Part shown: in pieces, positions 26,048-41,000 of the stretch
Layout of the letters: every line of letters starts with the position of its first letter
Numbering within the stretch: the stretch's first letter is position 1
Source of the DNA: Varroa destructor
Taxonomy: Eukaryota; Arthropoda; Arachnida; Mesostigmata; Varroidae
Reading direction: 5' to 3'
Length of the DNA stretch: 64,000 nt
NCBI RefSeq assembly: GCF_002443255.2
Contig: NW_019211454.1
Coordinates: 55,049,823-55,113,822, forward strand
Made by a program: the position numbers and the translations under genes
Notes under the pieces: generated by a model
Databases searched by the model: none
What the model was told of the DNA's origin: nothing
Seen by the model: the letters and a program-made list of their open reading frames with translations, nothing else

Positions 26048-29000
26048 ATGTCGCGCGGTGGATGTAGATTCGGCCTTCTTCACGAGGTGAGTGTGCTTGC
26101 TTTAAAACAACGGCTTCCTTCCTCCTGCTGCTGACAATCCGTGAAAGTAAATCGAGAATTTTCCTTACTTTAATCTAAGTAATGTGTATTCACGTGCGCG
26201 CAACAACAAAAACCAAGTGTTTCTTAACGTGATCATTTTCCATTAGTGGCTTGGCCGCAGAGATCTGTGGGATCTATTAAAATCCAAGCCATGGGCAAGG
26301 TGAAAGACGTAAAAAGCTTGTGTCTTGATTCTTATTTTAATTCAAGTGAAGCCTATATGTTTAGTTTGTGTAGGCGTTTTCGTATAAAGAACACACATAG
26401 AATAGGACAAACAGGTTCGAGTACGAATGTCAATATCTACCTACGTTCGTTTTGCGTTGTAAGTCTCAATATCTCAACGCGTCTACCGGTGTTCGTTCTA
26501 ATGGCTTCTAACTGAAAATAGCGCCGAAGTGAATTTGTACAGATGCCACGTATGCGCTTTATCAAGAAAGGGTTGCGAGTTTTGTGAGCTAGGCCTATTG
26601 CTGGTCTATAGAAGGTGCTATAGAGCATCACTGCAAATGCGTTTTCCTACCATTTGTTGAATTTGTTTTTGTAGAAGCAATGAGGAAGGAACTGCATTAG
26701 CCTAGTTACGACACAATAGGGATAGGTTGTACCACGTTAGGTTTTGTTATTTCTGAAATGCACTGTAGTAGTAGTATCTACTTTTAAGACAATGGGACAT
26801 AGAAACATTGACACGACCTCGAAAGCAACAAGATCGCTATATTTTGCGACTGCATTTAAAAGCCTTTAATATTACGCGCGAAAGAAGAATGGTGTTAGCT
26901 TTTAAGCTTCGCTATTACTGGACGTACTCGTCCTTGGCATACAGGCGCAAGAATTTTAAGTGACCGAGCATAACTTTTATCGCCTAAGGCCTAGTAAGGC
27001 AATACGCGCCAAGAGGACTTAGACCATGGGCAAAAAAGTGATTTACGTCATGGTCTACCTTTACTACTTCAAATGCTCTCTCTTCTCTGATTCAAGCTGT
27101 TTATTTCTGCATACGTACTTAAACCACCTCTCGAACACTCAATTATTGTCGATGATTTCGTAAAGAACGCTCGCAAAGCTCTATTAAATATTCTTCAATG
27201 TCCACCGAGTAGAGGCGTATAGTATCAGGTCGTTCAGCTTACAACGTAACAAACATCTATCTCATATTTCAAGATGGCGCTATTTTATAACGGTGCGACA
27301 TCTAGCGACACTTTTTTTTTTTTGTATTTAAGATGCGCTCATACTATTTGAAATCTGAGACCGTCCATTCGGATTCCGTCACTCGAGCTTTTAGGAGACG
27401 GGATGAAGCAAGCTAGGGAAGATCTGAAAATTCGAGTAACTTACGAATATGGGTTCCATCTCGGAACTACAGCGATATAGACAATTCGCCGTATAAGTTT
27501 CGTATTTGGTGAAAGTTCTACTTCTGGAAACATCGTGAGCCGTTAGTTTAAAAGAAATCCGGAGCCACAATGGTTAGTAAGAAAATTAGTCTCGTGAAAA
27601 ACCCCTTGCGAGGAAGAGCTGGGGAGCTGTGGTGGAAGTGATTCGCTTCAAAAAGCATACGCGTTAGCACTCAAGTTAAGCGTACGTAAGAATATCATAC
27701 TTTAAATATTCAGTGAAAAAATTGCACAAATAGGTGCCACGTTGTTTAAGAGAGACCGAAACGCTTGTTAAAAATTGGAGGAGGTCATAAAAAGACTTTG
27801 CATCGAGCAAGAAGGATTAGTGAACAGAAGTATACACTTCTATTGCACGGCAACGCTTGGTGTTATACCTTAAGAATCATAGCGACAAAGATACAACTAG
27901 AGGCTTTCTGTCATCCGTCATACTCGCCAGACATTGCTTCCATATATTAACATGCTCAACAATTCCTTCATTGAAAAAATATTTTAACCTCAACGTAATG
28001 TCGAAATGAGGAACTTTTTAGACTCGTGTACCCCTACAGATTTCTACAGCAGCAGAATAAATAGGTCACCATCGAAATGGCAAAAGGTCATGGATAAAAA
28101 TAAAAATAATAATAATAATAATGGTGCATTCTTGGATTGAAGATAAAACAGCTATCCTTCTGAGACAATATTAATGCTATCAAGGCAATGGTGGTCTCAC
28201 GATACAATCATAATCCTTGGTATTGCAATAAATAAGCTATTGGTAAAATAGCTGGGACGTTTTTCACAGTAAGAAGTGCACTTTATTTCAGCATATAAAA
28301 ATAAAATTACGCCTATTTCTCTTAAATAATCGCGTCTACTCCCCAAAAACAGGACACTACAAAGCTACCCTGGAGCCATCTGAAGTTGCCGTTTGAGACG
28401 AAGGAACCATAACTAAGCATGACGAAGTCGCATGTCCACTACAACGAAGCACAATCGCGTAAAGCATTTGCATCGCCTGGAACCAATAAGGAATTAACCA
28501 CTCGCTGCGCTGCTGCTTCCCAGCCATTTCAAAAAAATTATTCTCAAAAAAAGTAGAGCCGATAATAAGATGATATATGCGGTAAATGAGTATCCCTTTT
28601 ATTATGATACGCTGCTTGGTAGCGACCGTGTGGGAAGCCAGTGTTAACGACTGAAAAAGTCTCTAGCTTATTGCTGAGTATCGAACTAATTGGGTTATGG
28701 GCCCAACTTCCTATAGAGGACACCATAGCGACTGGAATTCTTCGAGCTGCGAAGAGATATCTTCGGTTTGCTTCTTGACAATATTTGCAGTAGAAATAAT
28801 AATAAACGTAGCAACTAGTGTAAATCGCAAAATGCTATTTAGCGCTGTTAATTTTCGTTCAAAGTCGGCTATCCAACTAATATTTTTTAAGCTCTTGTTA
28901 TTGTCGCTACTTATTTGTCTCGCTGAATTCAAACTCATCTGCTAGATGCGTTTAGGACCTTGACTAAGGCGCAGACGCTGCTAAAGCCTCTTCTAACCTC

Positions 29001-32000
29001 CGTCACGCTTCACGAAGTTCGACCCAGACCCAGGGTAGTGTGCGAATATGCAACGCTAGACCCAATACTCCTTATGACCTGAAAGTTCACATCAATGTCC
29101 TTGACCATGTGCCTAGAACAACTAATTTTCGCTCCATCCGTTGTAAACCGTTATCGCATATTCGACAAGTGGTGTTTTTCGAGACTGCACGCATTTTTCA
29201 CGCGTATTATTATTACTAATTTTAAAAAATTGTGCAGAATTTCTACTCGGTATTTTTTTATCACCTTTGATTGATTTCGTTTTGAAAAAAAATAGATGAA
29301 AAACAACTCTCACGCACAAAAAACTCCTAAAGTATTCGCCGTCCATCAGTGGTCGATATCGATGTGTCCCATTCCAATAAAAGTCGCCCGTAAAACCAAA
29401 CGAAACAATAATGCTTCAGTATTAGTCAGTATAACATGTCACAGAGTAGTCCTTACTAATCAAATCTCCGCTAGCAAACTGCGTTGCTATCATTTCGAGC
29501 ATCTTTGCGCCATATTTTATTTCAGTTTACCCGTAAGAAATCCACGAGATATAATTATCTTTCTTTTTAACACTAGTAAATATCATGTCTTGTTCTGAAG
29601 CGTTCCTGTCTTATAATAAGGTTATTTGTGCGGACTGTTTGCAGTGAATTCCGCGGGTATACGAAGAGGAAACGAATAAATGGGCTTATTCATTGTATTC
29701 AACTAGTAGACCGAAAAACAGTGCTTGATAAAACTAGGGACTATTAAAACAAAATATCGGCCTTGATGATACTTCACTCGAGTTAAGTAATGCTGGAATA
29801 AATTGCGGAGGTAGGCGCAGTATGGCTGGGACTTGTAGAAGGACTGATCCGCCGAAAAATCGTGACTTAATCGCGAGTAATTGCGATATTTTTTAAAAAT
29901 TAATTTACTTTACGTCTTGTGGGTAAATTTCTATAGATCAAGTTGCAAACACCATGGAATAGTTCTCTTTGGCCAACCCAAATGAACACTAAAATAGAAG
30001 GCCTGATGTTGTTTTATTATGAAAAGCAGCTTCAAAAAATTACATTTCAATAATAAGTGTATGATCATACGGTCGTTAACATCTTGGTACAAGTGAAGTT
30101 TACTTAATCTTCCAAAAAAACGGTTACAAGTTAATCGGGGAAACGCGCACGCGCGAGTTCTACGCCACTGGAACACTGGACGAATCCTTTATTTATTCTT
30201 GTATAATTCTTTAATATCGAATATTTCATGTTTCTTTTTCTTTAATGCTTTAATGCTGCTAAATAAAGATAATGTCCTGAACCAGGACCGTTTTAGGGGT
30301 ATCTCTTCGGCAGAGTTTTTAACTGGATCAAGTCAAAGGCTCTTTTTGCTCGGGCCGCGTGTCCAGCATTATTTTATTGGCTCCTCTTAATAATAAGCAT
30401 AAAAAAAAACATAACATTACTTTAATTTGCTCGCCCAAAAAAAAAAAAGGAATAAAATGAAAGAGTTCCGGCCTGTAAATCCATAGTCTCTCTATGTCTA
30501 TATAGAGGTTTTCTTGCGTTAGGTCATCTATGAAAGCTGTCTAAGTATTAAGCAAATGTATCTATATGCGCACATTGTACTACTGGGTCCTCGAACTACC
30601 ATTTTTTATAAGACGCTCATTTTAAGACTGCGTAAGTAGTGAAGTGTGATTGTACAACTTTAATGGATTAAACTTCACTCCAGTTGAAATCGTTTCGCCT
30701 TGACCAAAACACGTTTGAATACAAAATACGCGTATGATGTTACTGAAACTTAAGGTCGTCTCATAGCTTCAAGCAAGAAATAAACCTAAAGTAGAACTTT
30801 TGCATTGCAACCTACCCAAGGAGTAACGTCCATCGGAAATCATTGCATTGCAATCACACACTCACTTAATTGGAACCCATTATTATGTTGAGGGAAAAAC
30901 CTTAGACGTTTGGGCTGCATAGGTGCGCAGCACGTCTACATTAAGATTGTGCTATGGTTTTGTTGCCTCAAAACACAACCATTTCTCTCCGCAACAAAGG
31001 AGTTACCAGAGTATCAGGGAACTTCCAGTAACACGCATGTTAATTGTGCAAAGCACATAAAATCCCCAGCCGGACCAATGTAACAATAGCGGCTATATTA
31101 TGTACGAATAAATAGAGTAATACAGCTTTACCTTGTTTCCCCTCAATGTAAAATACTACTAATGCGTTCTTCAATCATATTCACTAAGCGGACTTAGATA
31201 TTTTCTAAAGTCGCCAAGCATGGCTCAGCTAGTTGCCAACTTCTAATTCTTAACTTACCTCGGCTATATTGTCATAAGCATGGTATAAAGTTAGGTTCGT
31301 GTAATCTATGTTTCGTCGCATGAAGCTGAGTTGTTTTGTTGCACCTTTCGCGCTGACCAACTGGCATTCAGGAGTTCCGCTGTTGTGGGATCATCTGTAA
31401 CTTCCGAGCTCAGCATTCGACGTTGCATTGAAAAAATATATGTGATGGCCTAGTGGGTGACGTAATTGTAGGGACACGTTGTGGCCTAAATTCAAACTGA
31501 GGCATAGACACAGTTCGTTGAGTACCGGGTGAGTGCCGGCCGTGTGGTAGAATGCCTAACAGCGATACGGGACGTAAAACTAGAAACACGGAGACTAGTA
31601 GCGGCTCAGCATCGGGTGGCCTTTCGACTCACCCATGAAAAGACATCTGTGACAAGATGGGGACATATACCAGGAAAACGCACACTTTATCCTTAGCAGC
31701 CATCTAAACAGACAGATCTCGGGCAGATGATGTAGTATAAAGTTTTACCTAGTAAGTGAAACCGCTGAAAACCAGCTGGCAAAAGCAAATGGTGAATTTT
31801 CATCAACATTGCTGCGTGTTCAGTAGCTGGCAGTTCTATGAAGCGTCTGTTGTGTGGAATGACTGAGCATCGCTTTCCCTTAGCTGTTATAGTGTTTTGT
31901 TATTAATTTGTTATACTAAGGTTAGGAGGAATATCTCTCTTTTTACAACATAAGTTCTTTCTCAGACGCTCATTTAAGCCTATTAAAAATAATAAACGAG

Positions 32001-35000
32001 CCATGCACAAAGGTATGTTGGAGTTCACCTCTAAATAGCTGCAAATATGCAGACGGTGTCTGAGATTGGGAGAGTACAATTTCTTACGAATATTAATACA
32101 CCTTATACTGGGGAACGGGGGAAGGCGGTAGGATAAGTCGAGACGAGCGCGCCCTTGTATGCCGCTGTAACCTGATCAAAGATTGACAAAGGACAAGTTG
32201 GGTCGGATTTTTGTACAGCCGTTCGTTCTCAATAATGTTTAGGATTTTCAATCGGTCGGCGAGGCGAGATAAATTGTTTATTAGACAATAACGTACGTGA
32301 TTGTATTCTTGTAAATTATACATATGCTATGGGATTTTGCATGTTCTTTCCGACTGCACGACGCGTGGCGCCTTTTGTGGCTCTTATCGAACGTGGGGTT
32401 AAAAGCGAATCTTGGCACAGAATATTCAATTTGTTTATCGTTATCGGCCTTCTGGAAAGTACATTCTAGTGTAATGTTCTAAATACAGAAAACGTTTAAT
32501 CCAAAGTAGACATATGTGTATGAGGCTTTCATTTGATTTAGCTCTATTCTCATAACTATTGCAGGCGCGGCGGACGGTGCTATGTGAGGCCTTCGTTCGT
32601 AACGCGTTATGCGTCTGTGTGCTGTCAGCATTTGTCTTCTCAATCGTATTCGGCGATGGCTTTGTCATGACCGCCGGCGTGTTTAAGAAAGATAAGAAGA
32701 CTGGACGAATGCCGAACAGAGGATTCGTCGTTGACTGCTTGACAAAATGCGAAAAGTCTGAGAATTGTCACTGTGTCAGGTTTGTGCTACCACACAGAAA
32801 TAATAACCGTGTATTTACTGCGTTTTTTTTTTTATAGTTGATCTGCAAAGCTCTCATACAGGTAATAATTTCAACAACGAATATAAGCCTGCCTATCGGC
32901 CTATCTCAATGAACTCAAGACTAGAATCCAGTCAAAGCACCAATGCCTATAGGACAAAGTTACACTGACATAATAACATATGTGACGCAATTCTCTATTA
33001 CATTTTTAGAGCCGTGAAGATGAAGAGATAGGAGGCGTTTTTGGGTTTAACTATATTAATTTCAAACGATTAGAAGAAATTTACTCTATATCCAATCCAT
33101 TTAGTCGATTTAGACGTCGCATAGATATCGATAACCGTAATGGTGTCAGAGGGTTAGTTGTTTCGATCAGCTATTTTACTATCTGGCGTTCAATATAGCT
33201 GGAGAAAACTAGCATTTCTTGTATTTTCGTATAGTGGTTTTCAATAAGCAGTAATTTGTAAATGATTTCTGGATTAGTCGTCACCTATCCTCCTGCGATC
33301 CCTTGAAAACTTGTTCTGTTCGCCCGAGGCCGCATTTTTCGTTCTGCGAGTATCAATTCGAGCTGTCTGTCAATGCTGGTGCCACTAATGGGCAACTCTG
33401 TTGGGGTGTCCGTACACGCGGAACCGCCCCAGCAAGGGGATTATTACCCCACATACGTTGATCGAGCAACACGATGCTCAGGGTGCGATGAATACGCCGT
33501 TAGATTACCTTCATGACCAAAGCTAAAATTTAATAATCGTATGAACTCGTCAAGCTGGGGTTAAATTGCAATTTTGTTATTTATTTATAATTCCTAATAA
33601 CTACAGATTTTATTATAATGCAGAAGTTACAAGCTCTTACCAGTAAAAGCATGTACACCGAAGATATCGAATCACTAACGCAATGTCCAGGCACAGTTTT
33701 AGACATACAACGAAAAGCATTTCAGTGTCTAATTGGCAACTGTAACATTACTAGGTCAAAGTGTGGGCCATTGTTACCGTTATTATCATTGTTATAATAA
33801 GCTGACTTAAGTAAAAGAGATGCGTTTACGTGAACTCGTTTTAAATGAACGACGATATATTACCCCGGATGGTGGTTGCATTGGCATTATTATTATATAG
33901 CTATATACTATATATATATATTATATAGTAAGTAAAAACACTTGTAGACTAAAGACTATATCACACGAAAACAACAGTGGTTGTACGTAATCTGGGAACC
34001 TGTAAGTATTTGTGATGTACAACGAAAAAACGCTTGAGGAGCTACTTATATGAGAATATTTATTTCAGCTTTGTTTTTCTAAAATATTTTACGTAACATC
34101 TAGCAGTTGTTCATTCTATATAACGATCCGCTATACAGCTTTAAATCTGTATAATTTATGACTTGCTGTGTGTATGGATAGTACTGTGCTTAACTAGAAT
34201 ATCGTCGAGTACAGCGCAGCGGCGACGGGAAATTTAATAAAGGATCTGATGCGAAGTTTAGCACTAGAAAAGTAAAAACAAGCCTCATATGAACGTTGAT
34301 GCATCAGACGTAGCCAGTAAATAGATGAGGCGGCTCATGTTAGCATCAGCCGCTCCTGAAATGGAAAGTTAGGACGTCTTTTTTTGCCCCAAGCTACTTA
34401 TAAGACAATTGACTTTCGAAAGGATCAAAGGTCCGTACCAGTAGAATAAAGCTGTTTTCAGAAAGCTTCTAATCTGAGTAGACAATCCAGCATTGGAATT
34501 AAGTATCAAGCTAAGGCTTCTTGGTTGGTTCCAAGCCTTATATGAACAAAAGTTTCACCAAAATCAAGAGACACAGCCAAATTGTGTGGATACGACCAGC
34601 AATTAGGCCAAAGACTTATTTTCCATGTTTTTCATTAAGTTAGTATAGCCATCTAGCCGACCAGATGTATTAGTTAGACGTAGCTGATCAGCAGGCAACT
34701 CAGAGAAGCCATTCTCATAAGAAAAAACAATCGATGCTTAAATTAATTTGTCATACTGAAATAAACACTAGCGAAGAACCCCTGCGTTACATTATTGTTG
34801 ATTAGTATAAAAGCTGACACTTAGCCGAAGATGTGGATCAGAAGGCGAGCTTTATGTCACGTCATAGTACTCAGTAATACTCACTAATTCAGGTCATCAT
34901 ATACAGATTCTGTATAATTGTAACTATTTCAGCTTGCTGCTGGTATGTTAAGCTGTCTGCCAGTGCCAGTCAGCGTCTTATTATACCGAAATGGTTATTT

Positions 35001-38000
35001 ACAGACGCCGCTAAAAAAGATTCATTATGCAGGATCGAACATCGAACTCTTGGAGGTCTAAACTTTTGATAGTGGTTTTCCGTTACTATCGTATTGTTTT
35101 GTTTTTTTCAGACGATTCACTTAGTTCTTGCATCGTTTGATCAACGAAAAGTTCAAACCATGGATATAATTCGGATACATCTTTATTATGTTAGAAGCAC
35201 ATTACATCGTTTTTGGGCAATCAAATCCTGATGGATAGGGTCGACTGGAGAAGTGTTTGCAGCCAAAGTCATAAGCAATGTTTCAGACGACCCGTAAAAT
35301 AAGTGCCCTGTCATTATCTCATTGACACAAATTCGCCTATCATGAACGTATTTCTATTGCATCGGAATCATTGTAGCCGATCATTTCTGGTGGCACCTAT
35401 TACCGAAATCAATAATATCAAAATCACGGTCTTGGGATAGTCTTGCTGGTAAACGCATGCGATCCTTCGAAGAACTTCTACTCTGGTCGAGTTTTCACGT
35501 CAGTTTTCTTTTGAAGCCTTCCTTTTATCAAGCAAGTTGCATGTATAGCTCATAATCACAATACCGTCAAAGGACAATGCAACGATATCTATAGGAAACC
35601 GACAAACATATCGTTGAGCAGGCGACGTTATCGGCTTTCGGTTTTAGAGCACAAAAGACATTAAAAGCACTTTCAGTGTCTAATCAAAATTATTTTCTTG
35701 TCCTTTTAGGTTATAAGTCACTGTGGGACGACTTTTTTTCGCTTCTGTGGGTGCCGTTATTTCTGCTTATTAGTATTTAGTTAATTTGTAGTTTTTGACG
35801 CTTTTTGGTAGCCATGTGCATTTGCTTGCAGTTGCTGTTTACTTGACTGATAGGACCATGAATACGTACGCTAAAAACAGGACACTTAGGCCCTGAAAGG
35901 TACCAATCCACATACCCAGCAGTCGCCGAGAGCCTTAGCATTTAATATGAGCAACTTTTCAGAAGAGAGATAAAACTCGCGATCACAAGTGAACGATAAT
36001 TTTAGACGAGTCGGACCAATATATTACTAGAAACTATGAGCAAGTTCAGTTGCAAGATGTACTTTCAACATGCATATATTTGAACATTAGCGAAATCGTT
36101 GCAATACACCGAAACATGCAGACGATCGGGATTTTTTAGCACGGCTAGAGCTGAAACGAACTTGTAAACATTAAAGAACGCAGCTCCATATGCAGCTTGT
36201 AGCTTTACAAATAAATTAACTATCTTTACCTATCTTTATTAATTCCTGCCTTGAAATTTAGCTGCAAATTTACATACAAAATAACTAATAATGAAAGTTT
36301 CATGTTTTACATCCGGTGTTTAAGCCGTTGGCCATTCATTGCTTCAAACAATAAAAAAAAATGAAATATTATTACATGCGAGCGAAACTAATAAGCTTCT
36401 CTCACTTACCCGCTAGTCTTAGTCATTCCAGTTATATGACGAACTCTATGATCTCCCTGAAATGTAGGATATTCTAGTTTTATGAAAAAATTACATAGCT
36501 CTTCATGGAACCTGTTGTTGTAATGCGGTGCTTTCGAAAAGAACTAACAATCAGACGTTTGTTACATACGGAGATTTATTAGAAAGGCTAGCAGGCGACC
36601 TCTAATCTTTTGCCTTCAACTTGCCGCTTGATATTAAACGAGTGTCTATGTAGTAGAGATGCAACAGAATAGCCTGCTTGTGATTCGTGTCGCGTTCATC
36701 CGCGTGCAGACTCTGCGAAAGCCGGCATTTCTAGCATACGACGTTGGTTTTGGGTATCCCGGAAAAGCAGTTCAACAAATTTCGCTTATAATCGTTCCAT
36801 TTACAAGGACTACACTTGCAGTATCCTAATTGCGCCGAATTTGGTGAAGGTAAAGACAGCATAGGAACTTCGGCAAAATTTTGCTATATAAAGCAGCCCA
36901 GTTTACACGAGTAGGTATACCACGAAAATCTGTCTTTCAAATTTTAAACTGCTATGTGTGTTTTCTATGATCGGTCGGCATTTTCTGCTTGAAGTCGCAC
37001 GACTTTTTCCAGCAGCCAAAAATTGACTTAAAGCGTATAGTGGGCCTATTGACTAGTTTTTGAGCCGACAGGTACGCGTTCGACCGTTTTGGAGTTTCGG
37101 CACGGAAAACTATAGCCATATATCTTGACTGGACAAAAAGTTTCCCATATGCTACTGGCTCAGTGTCATCACTCTCTCATACAGTGATAAAACTCAAGCC
37201 ACAGCCGACGATTAATAACACAAGTTCCAATATGCAAAAAGGGTTCGTTACTTACAAGGATTTCCACGAAACTTAAGGACGTTCAGATTTTAGACTTCTA
37301 AGCAAGTTCGAAATGAAACCGATGACACGGCAGTGACGTAGTAATCATTTAACGCGATAGAACCCTAAACAACGTCAAGACATTGTAGAATTCCACTTGC
37401 TATATACAGACCATTTGTAAAATAAACAAGTTTATATTATATAATGTAAAATACGGTCGTAGAGATCGCGTGATTATACGCGTATTCATCTCATACGCCA
37501 TTGTTCGTTCTGTGAAAATTTCAGAATGTCAAATCGGAAGGACAAGCCTATGTGCGACCTGATGAACCCGTTCCCGTACGGCAAGCCTCTGTCACCAAAA
37601 GGATTTGTTTACTTTGCATCGGTAAACAAAACATTTTGACAAGAGCTTGTATTACATTTATTTATAGGGATTATTTATTTAATTTATTCGATCACGAGTA
37701 AACAAGCGTTATCTTGACAGTTTTGATGAAGTCACCGCTGCGATTTAATTAAGTGGAATCGAAGGACGCAAAACTGTCACTGCAGTAGCCCGGCTCTAGT
37801 GGTAAATTTATTGAAACGGTATATTAATTAAACAGTGCAAAATATTCCAGCAAAGGATTCACAATTCTAACTTAAATACCTTCACGAGCTGTGAGGGGAG
37901 GCACTCCAAGATATTTAATTCAATAATGTTATTATTGTTACTTTGATGATAAATAATAAAAAATATTAAATGGAATAACCTTATTTTTTCCAGAATAAAT

Positions 38001-41000
38001 ATTACGAAACTCTATACAATGGTATGTATAATCCATTATATATCTGTTATTCTTTATGTTAAGCGAAACCTGCCAAACAAAACCAAGTTTAGCAATATAT
38101 ATACCATACTTATAAATCTACTCGTAAATGATGTCGTAGTTACTCTTTACGCCTTTCTATCTCTAGTTTTAGTCTTACAATATTCGAATGTACAGTGCTC
38201 GGTTTTTCATGATATCTCAAGTCGAAACCTTAAACATACATCCAAGTAACTTTTCCATCAATTGCTAGTTTTCCTGAGGCCAGCCGCTATGCAAGCTCAT
38301 TGCATTAGATCTTCTACGATACTTCTAAAACCTGAGTTACTGACCAGGAACTGGCTTCTCTACGTACTGGAACTCTAACGCATTGAAAATTGATTCTCCA
38401 GATAATATTTTCCATTATAAACGTAGGCTCACAAAGAGGTTTCGGTATTTATAAAACAAATAATAATAACACAATATCATTATGCGGTGTAGATTCTGTA
38501 ATATACTCGAGCCGTAACCTACCGATATTATACATGGACAAATGGTTTATTTTTCATTTGTTTAAAATGAACTTTTTTTCGCCGGCAATATGGTAGACAA
38601 TCTTGCCCTTTTGTGAGGCAGATTTAATGTTATGATGATGAAAATAAACCACAAACGCACTCACCGTTATGGGAAATCAATCAAATATGCCGCTGGCGGC
38701 GTCGAGTAAATATGGCCGCCGCTGGTTCAACCCGCACCGCCAAATTGGCGGGTCGATAATACTACAGATAAATTAATTTATTACATATATATATGCCATA
38801 CACCTGCTGAAGACTATCTGCTGAGACCGACGCTCAAGACTTTGGCGGGTAAAGTGAATCGTCTCGCTGGCTGTACTACCCTATCCAAATGCAGTTCGAT
38901 AATGCTTTTGGCCCTTTTGAGTCCATGTATGGATTTTGCTGGCTGTCTGTCTGTCTCCGTATAACGGGTCTTAGAGTTTCAAAGCTGCCCATTAGTATCG
39001 TCCACTTAAATACACACTTCGTTCCCATTACAACGTCCAACTATTCAAGTAACTTACGCCTTTTTCTTCAGTAACACCCTTTTTATTATTATAATAAGTA
39101 TATGTAGATCACTTTAGTGACCGTACTCGTATAATATTAAGAAAAGGTAATTTGGAACGTTTATTTAAATGTTAACGTCAATCTAGTTAATGAAGCAGTC
39201 ACCCGGCGCCCACTGCCATAGTAGTCTGCACCTACACAAATCAAAGTATTTACAATTATTTGCGCCATTTGGCTAACGAAAAGCTTCAGTTCAACAACGT
39301 ATATGGTTAAATTGCGTACTGCATAAATTTCTATTCAATCTCTGTACCCCCTTCCAATTTGAACTTACCATTGTTCCCGTTAGATAAAAATCTAAATCGA
39401 TCTCTGTTGTCTTTCCTTGAAACTAACTAACAGACTCGTCACATAAAAAGGCTCGAGAATTTCGAACTAGCTTTTAATTTGTGGAATAGACAAAAAGTCA
39501 TTAGTTAATACGTTCACAGAGCATCTATGTGCCAGAATATGTAATCCTAATATCCGCTTTAAGAAGGCAGTATCATTCGAACTAGTATTTGTAAGTTAGG
39601 AACTCTGAGTTCTTGTAATAATTCAGTGTCGTACACCGCAATTGCTACTACTTTCATATCTAGTTAGACCAAGGTCTGTACGACAACTGGCAAAGCAGCC
39701 AAAATCTCCAAGGTAAAACCTGATGATGCTCCTGAATAGCACGAGGTCGTCTACGCACGGGTGACCTTTGCGGCAGGATAACGTCTTTGCATAAGTTTAG
39801 GCGGATCGGCTGATGGAATGCATCGGAAACGCTGATGCATGCAGGTTATTGTCCTGAGAAGAACCTATCGTCTGCTCTGTACTAGAATTCTCTTTGCTTT
39901 CCTCTTCGATTACTATCTAATTGGATTTCCGTATATCGTCACGAACCATAGTAGATGTTCTGGTATCCTGATTGCATTAACTTTAAAAGAACAAGCGAAT
40001 GACGTGAGCTTACTCACCAGCAGGCTAACTAATAATTCATACACGCAACATTTCTTACCAATGACTCATCATGAGGCAGAATCTATCCAGACTCCTTTCT
40101 TCTTCAGGCTAAGCCTCGTAATATACAGCCTCCGCTATATAATGGTAACGGGGGCAAAATATGTACTGTTATTGAGCTCATTATTAGGAGATAACATGTT
40201 TCAAACGTGCGATTAATACTCAGCCGTTTTCCCTCATCCTCATTATTCATTCAACTTAAATCAAAATCGTTCTTTCCGCAAAAAAATTATGCTTTAGTCG
40301 CAATGTGCTATATTGTATCCCTTTGATTGACAACAGTCGCACATCTGTCATAACTACTCATCAAACTTACGACCATGCCCTGTTATATAGTGTCGGCGGT
40401 TAACTATGCCTTGAGAAAGAAGGCTTCTCAGAGTTCAGTTTACGAATTGTACGGGATCCAATACACTCCCGAAAAAGCTGTTGATGGGTCCCACAACACT
40501 GATGGCCTAAAACCGCCGTATTTTGCCCATACGCAAGACTCCATGTGGGCGGAGCTCAACCCCTGGTGGCAGGTAAGAAAATAACAAAGCTGTAAGATAC
40601 CTAGCTATGCCAAACATCTTATTTGTATGAACACATGCACTTGCAATTATATAGATAAATACTGAGTACCGAAAGGACAGTGGACCGGGATTAGTTTTTA
40701 ACACGGATTTTTCCGAAATAGCATACGTAAAAGAATTTCGTACGTTTAAATTAATAGGTCTTCCTTCTATGTTATTTTTGCATTGGTTGTACATTTCCAA
40801 CAAGACACACTATGGACACATGTTTGTATGCTAGCCTCATAACAGACTTTTTCGTTGAAATGTTAGCGAAGATCTAAATAGCTTATAAAAGAACCATGCT
40901 TATTGGCAACGGACAAAAGGCGGAAAAGGTCTTATAGACACAGGCGTTCCGATAGTAGCAAAACTTACATTTGACAATCATTTACTTCAGATATTTGCTT

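Noticed and set aside
39839..40216. 125-codon + strand open frame in intron 4 of the PAN-FTP gene
   Set aside because: One of the longest frames in the window, but it has no recognisable domain or splice context and lies within an intron of a supported gene.
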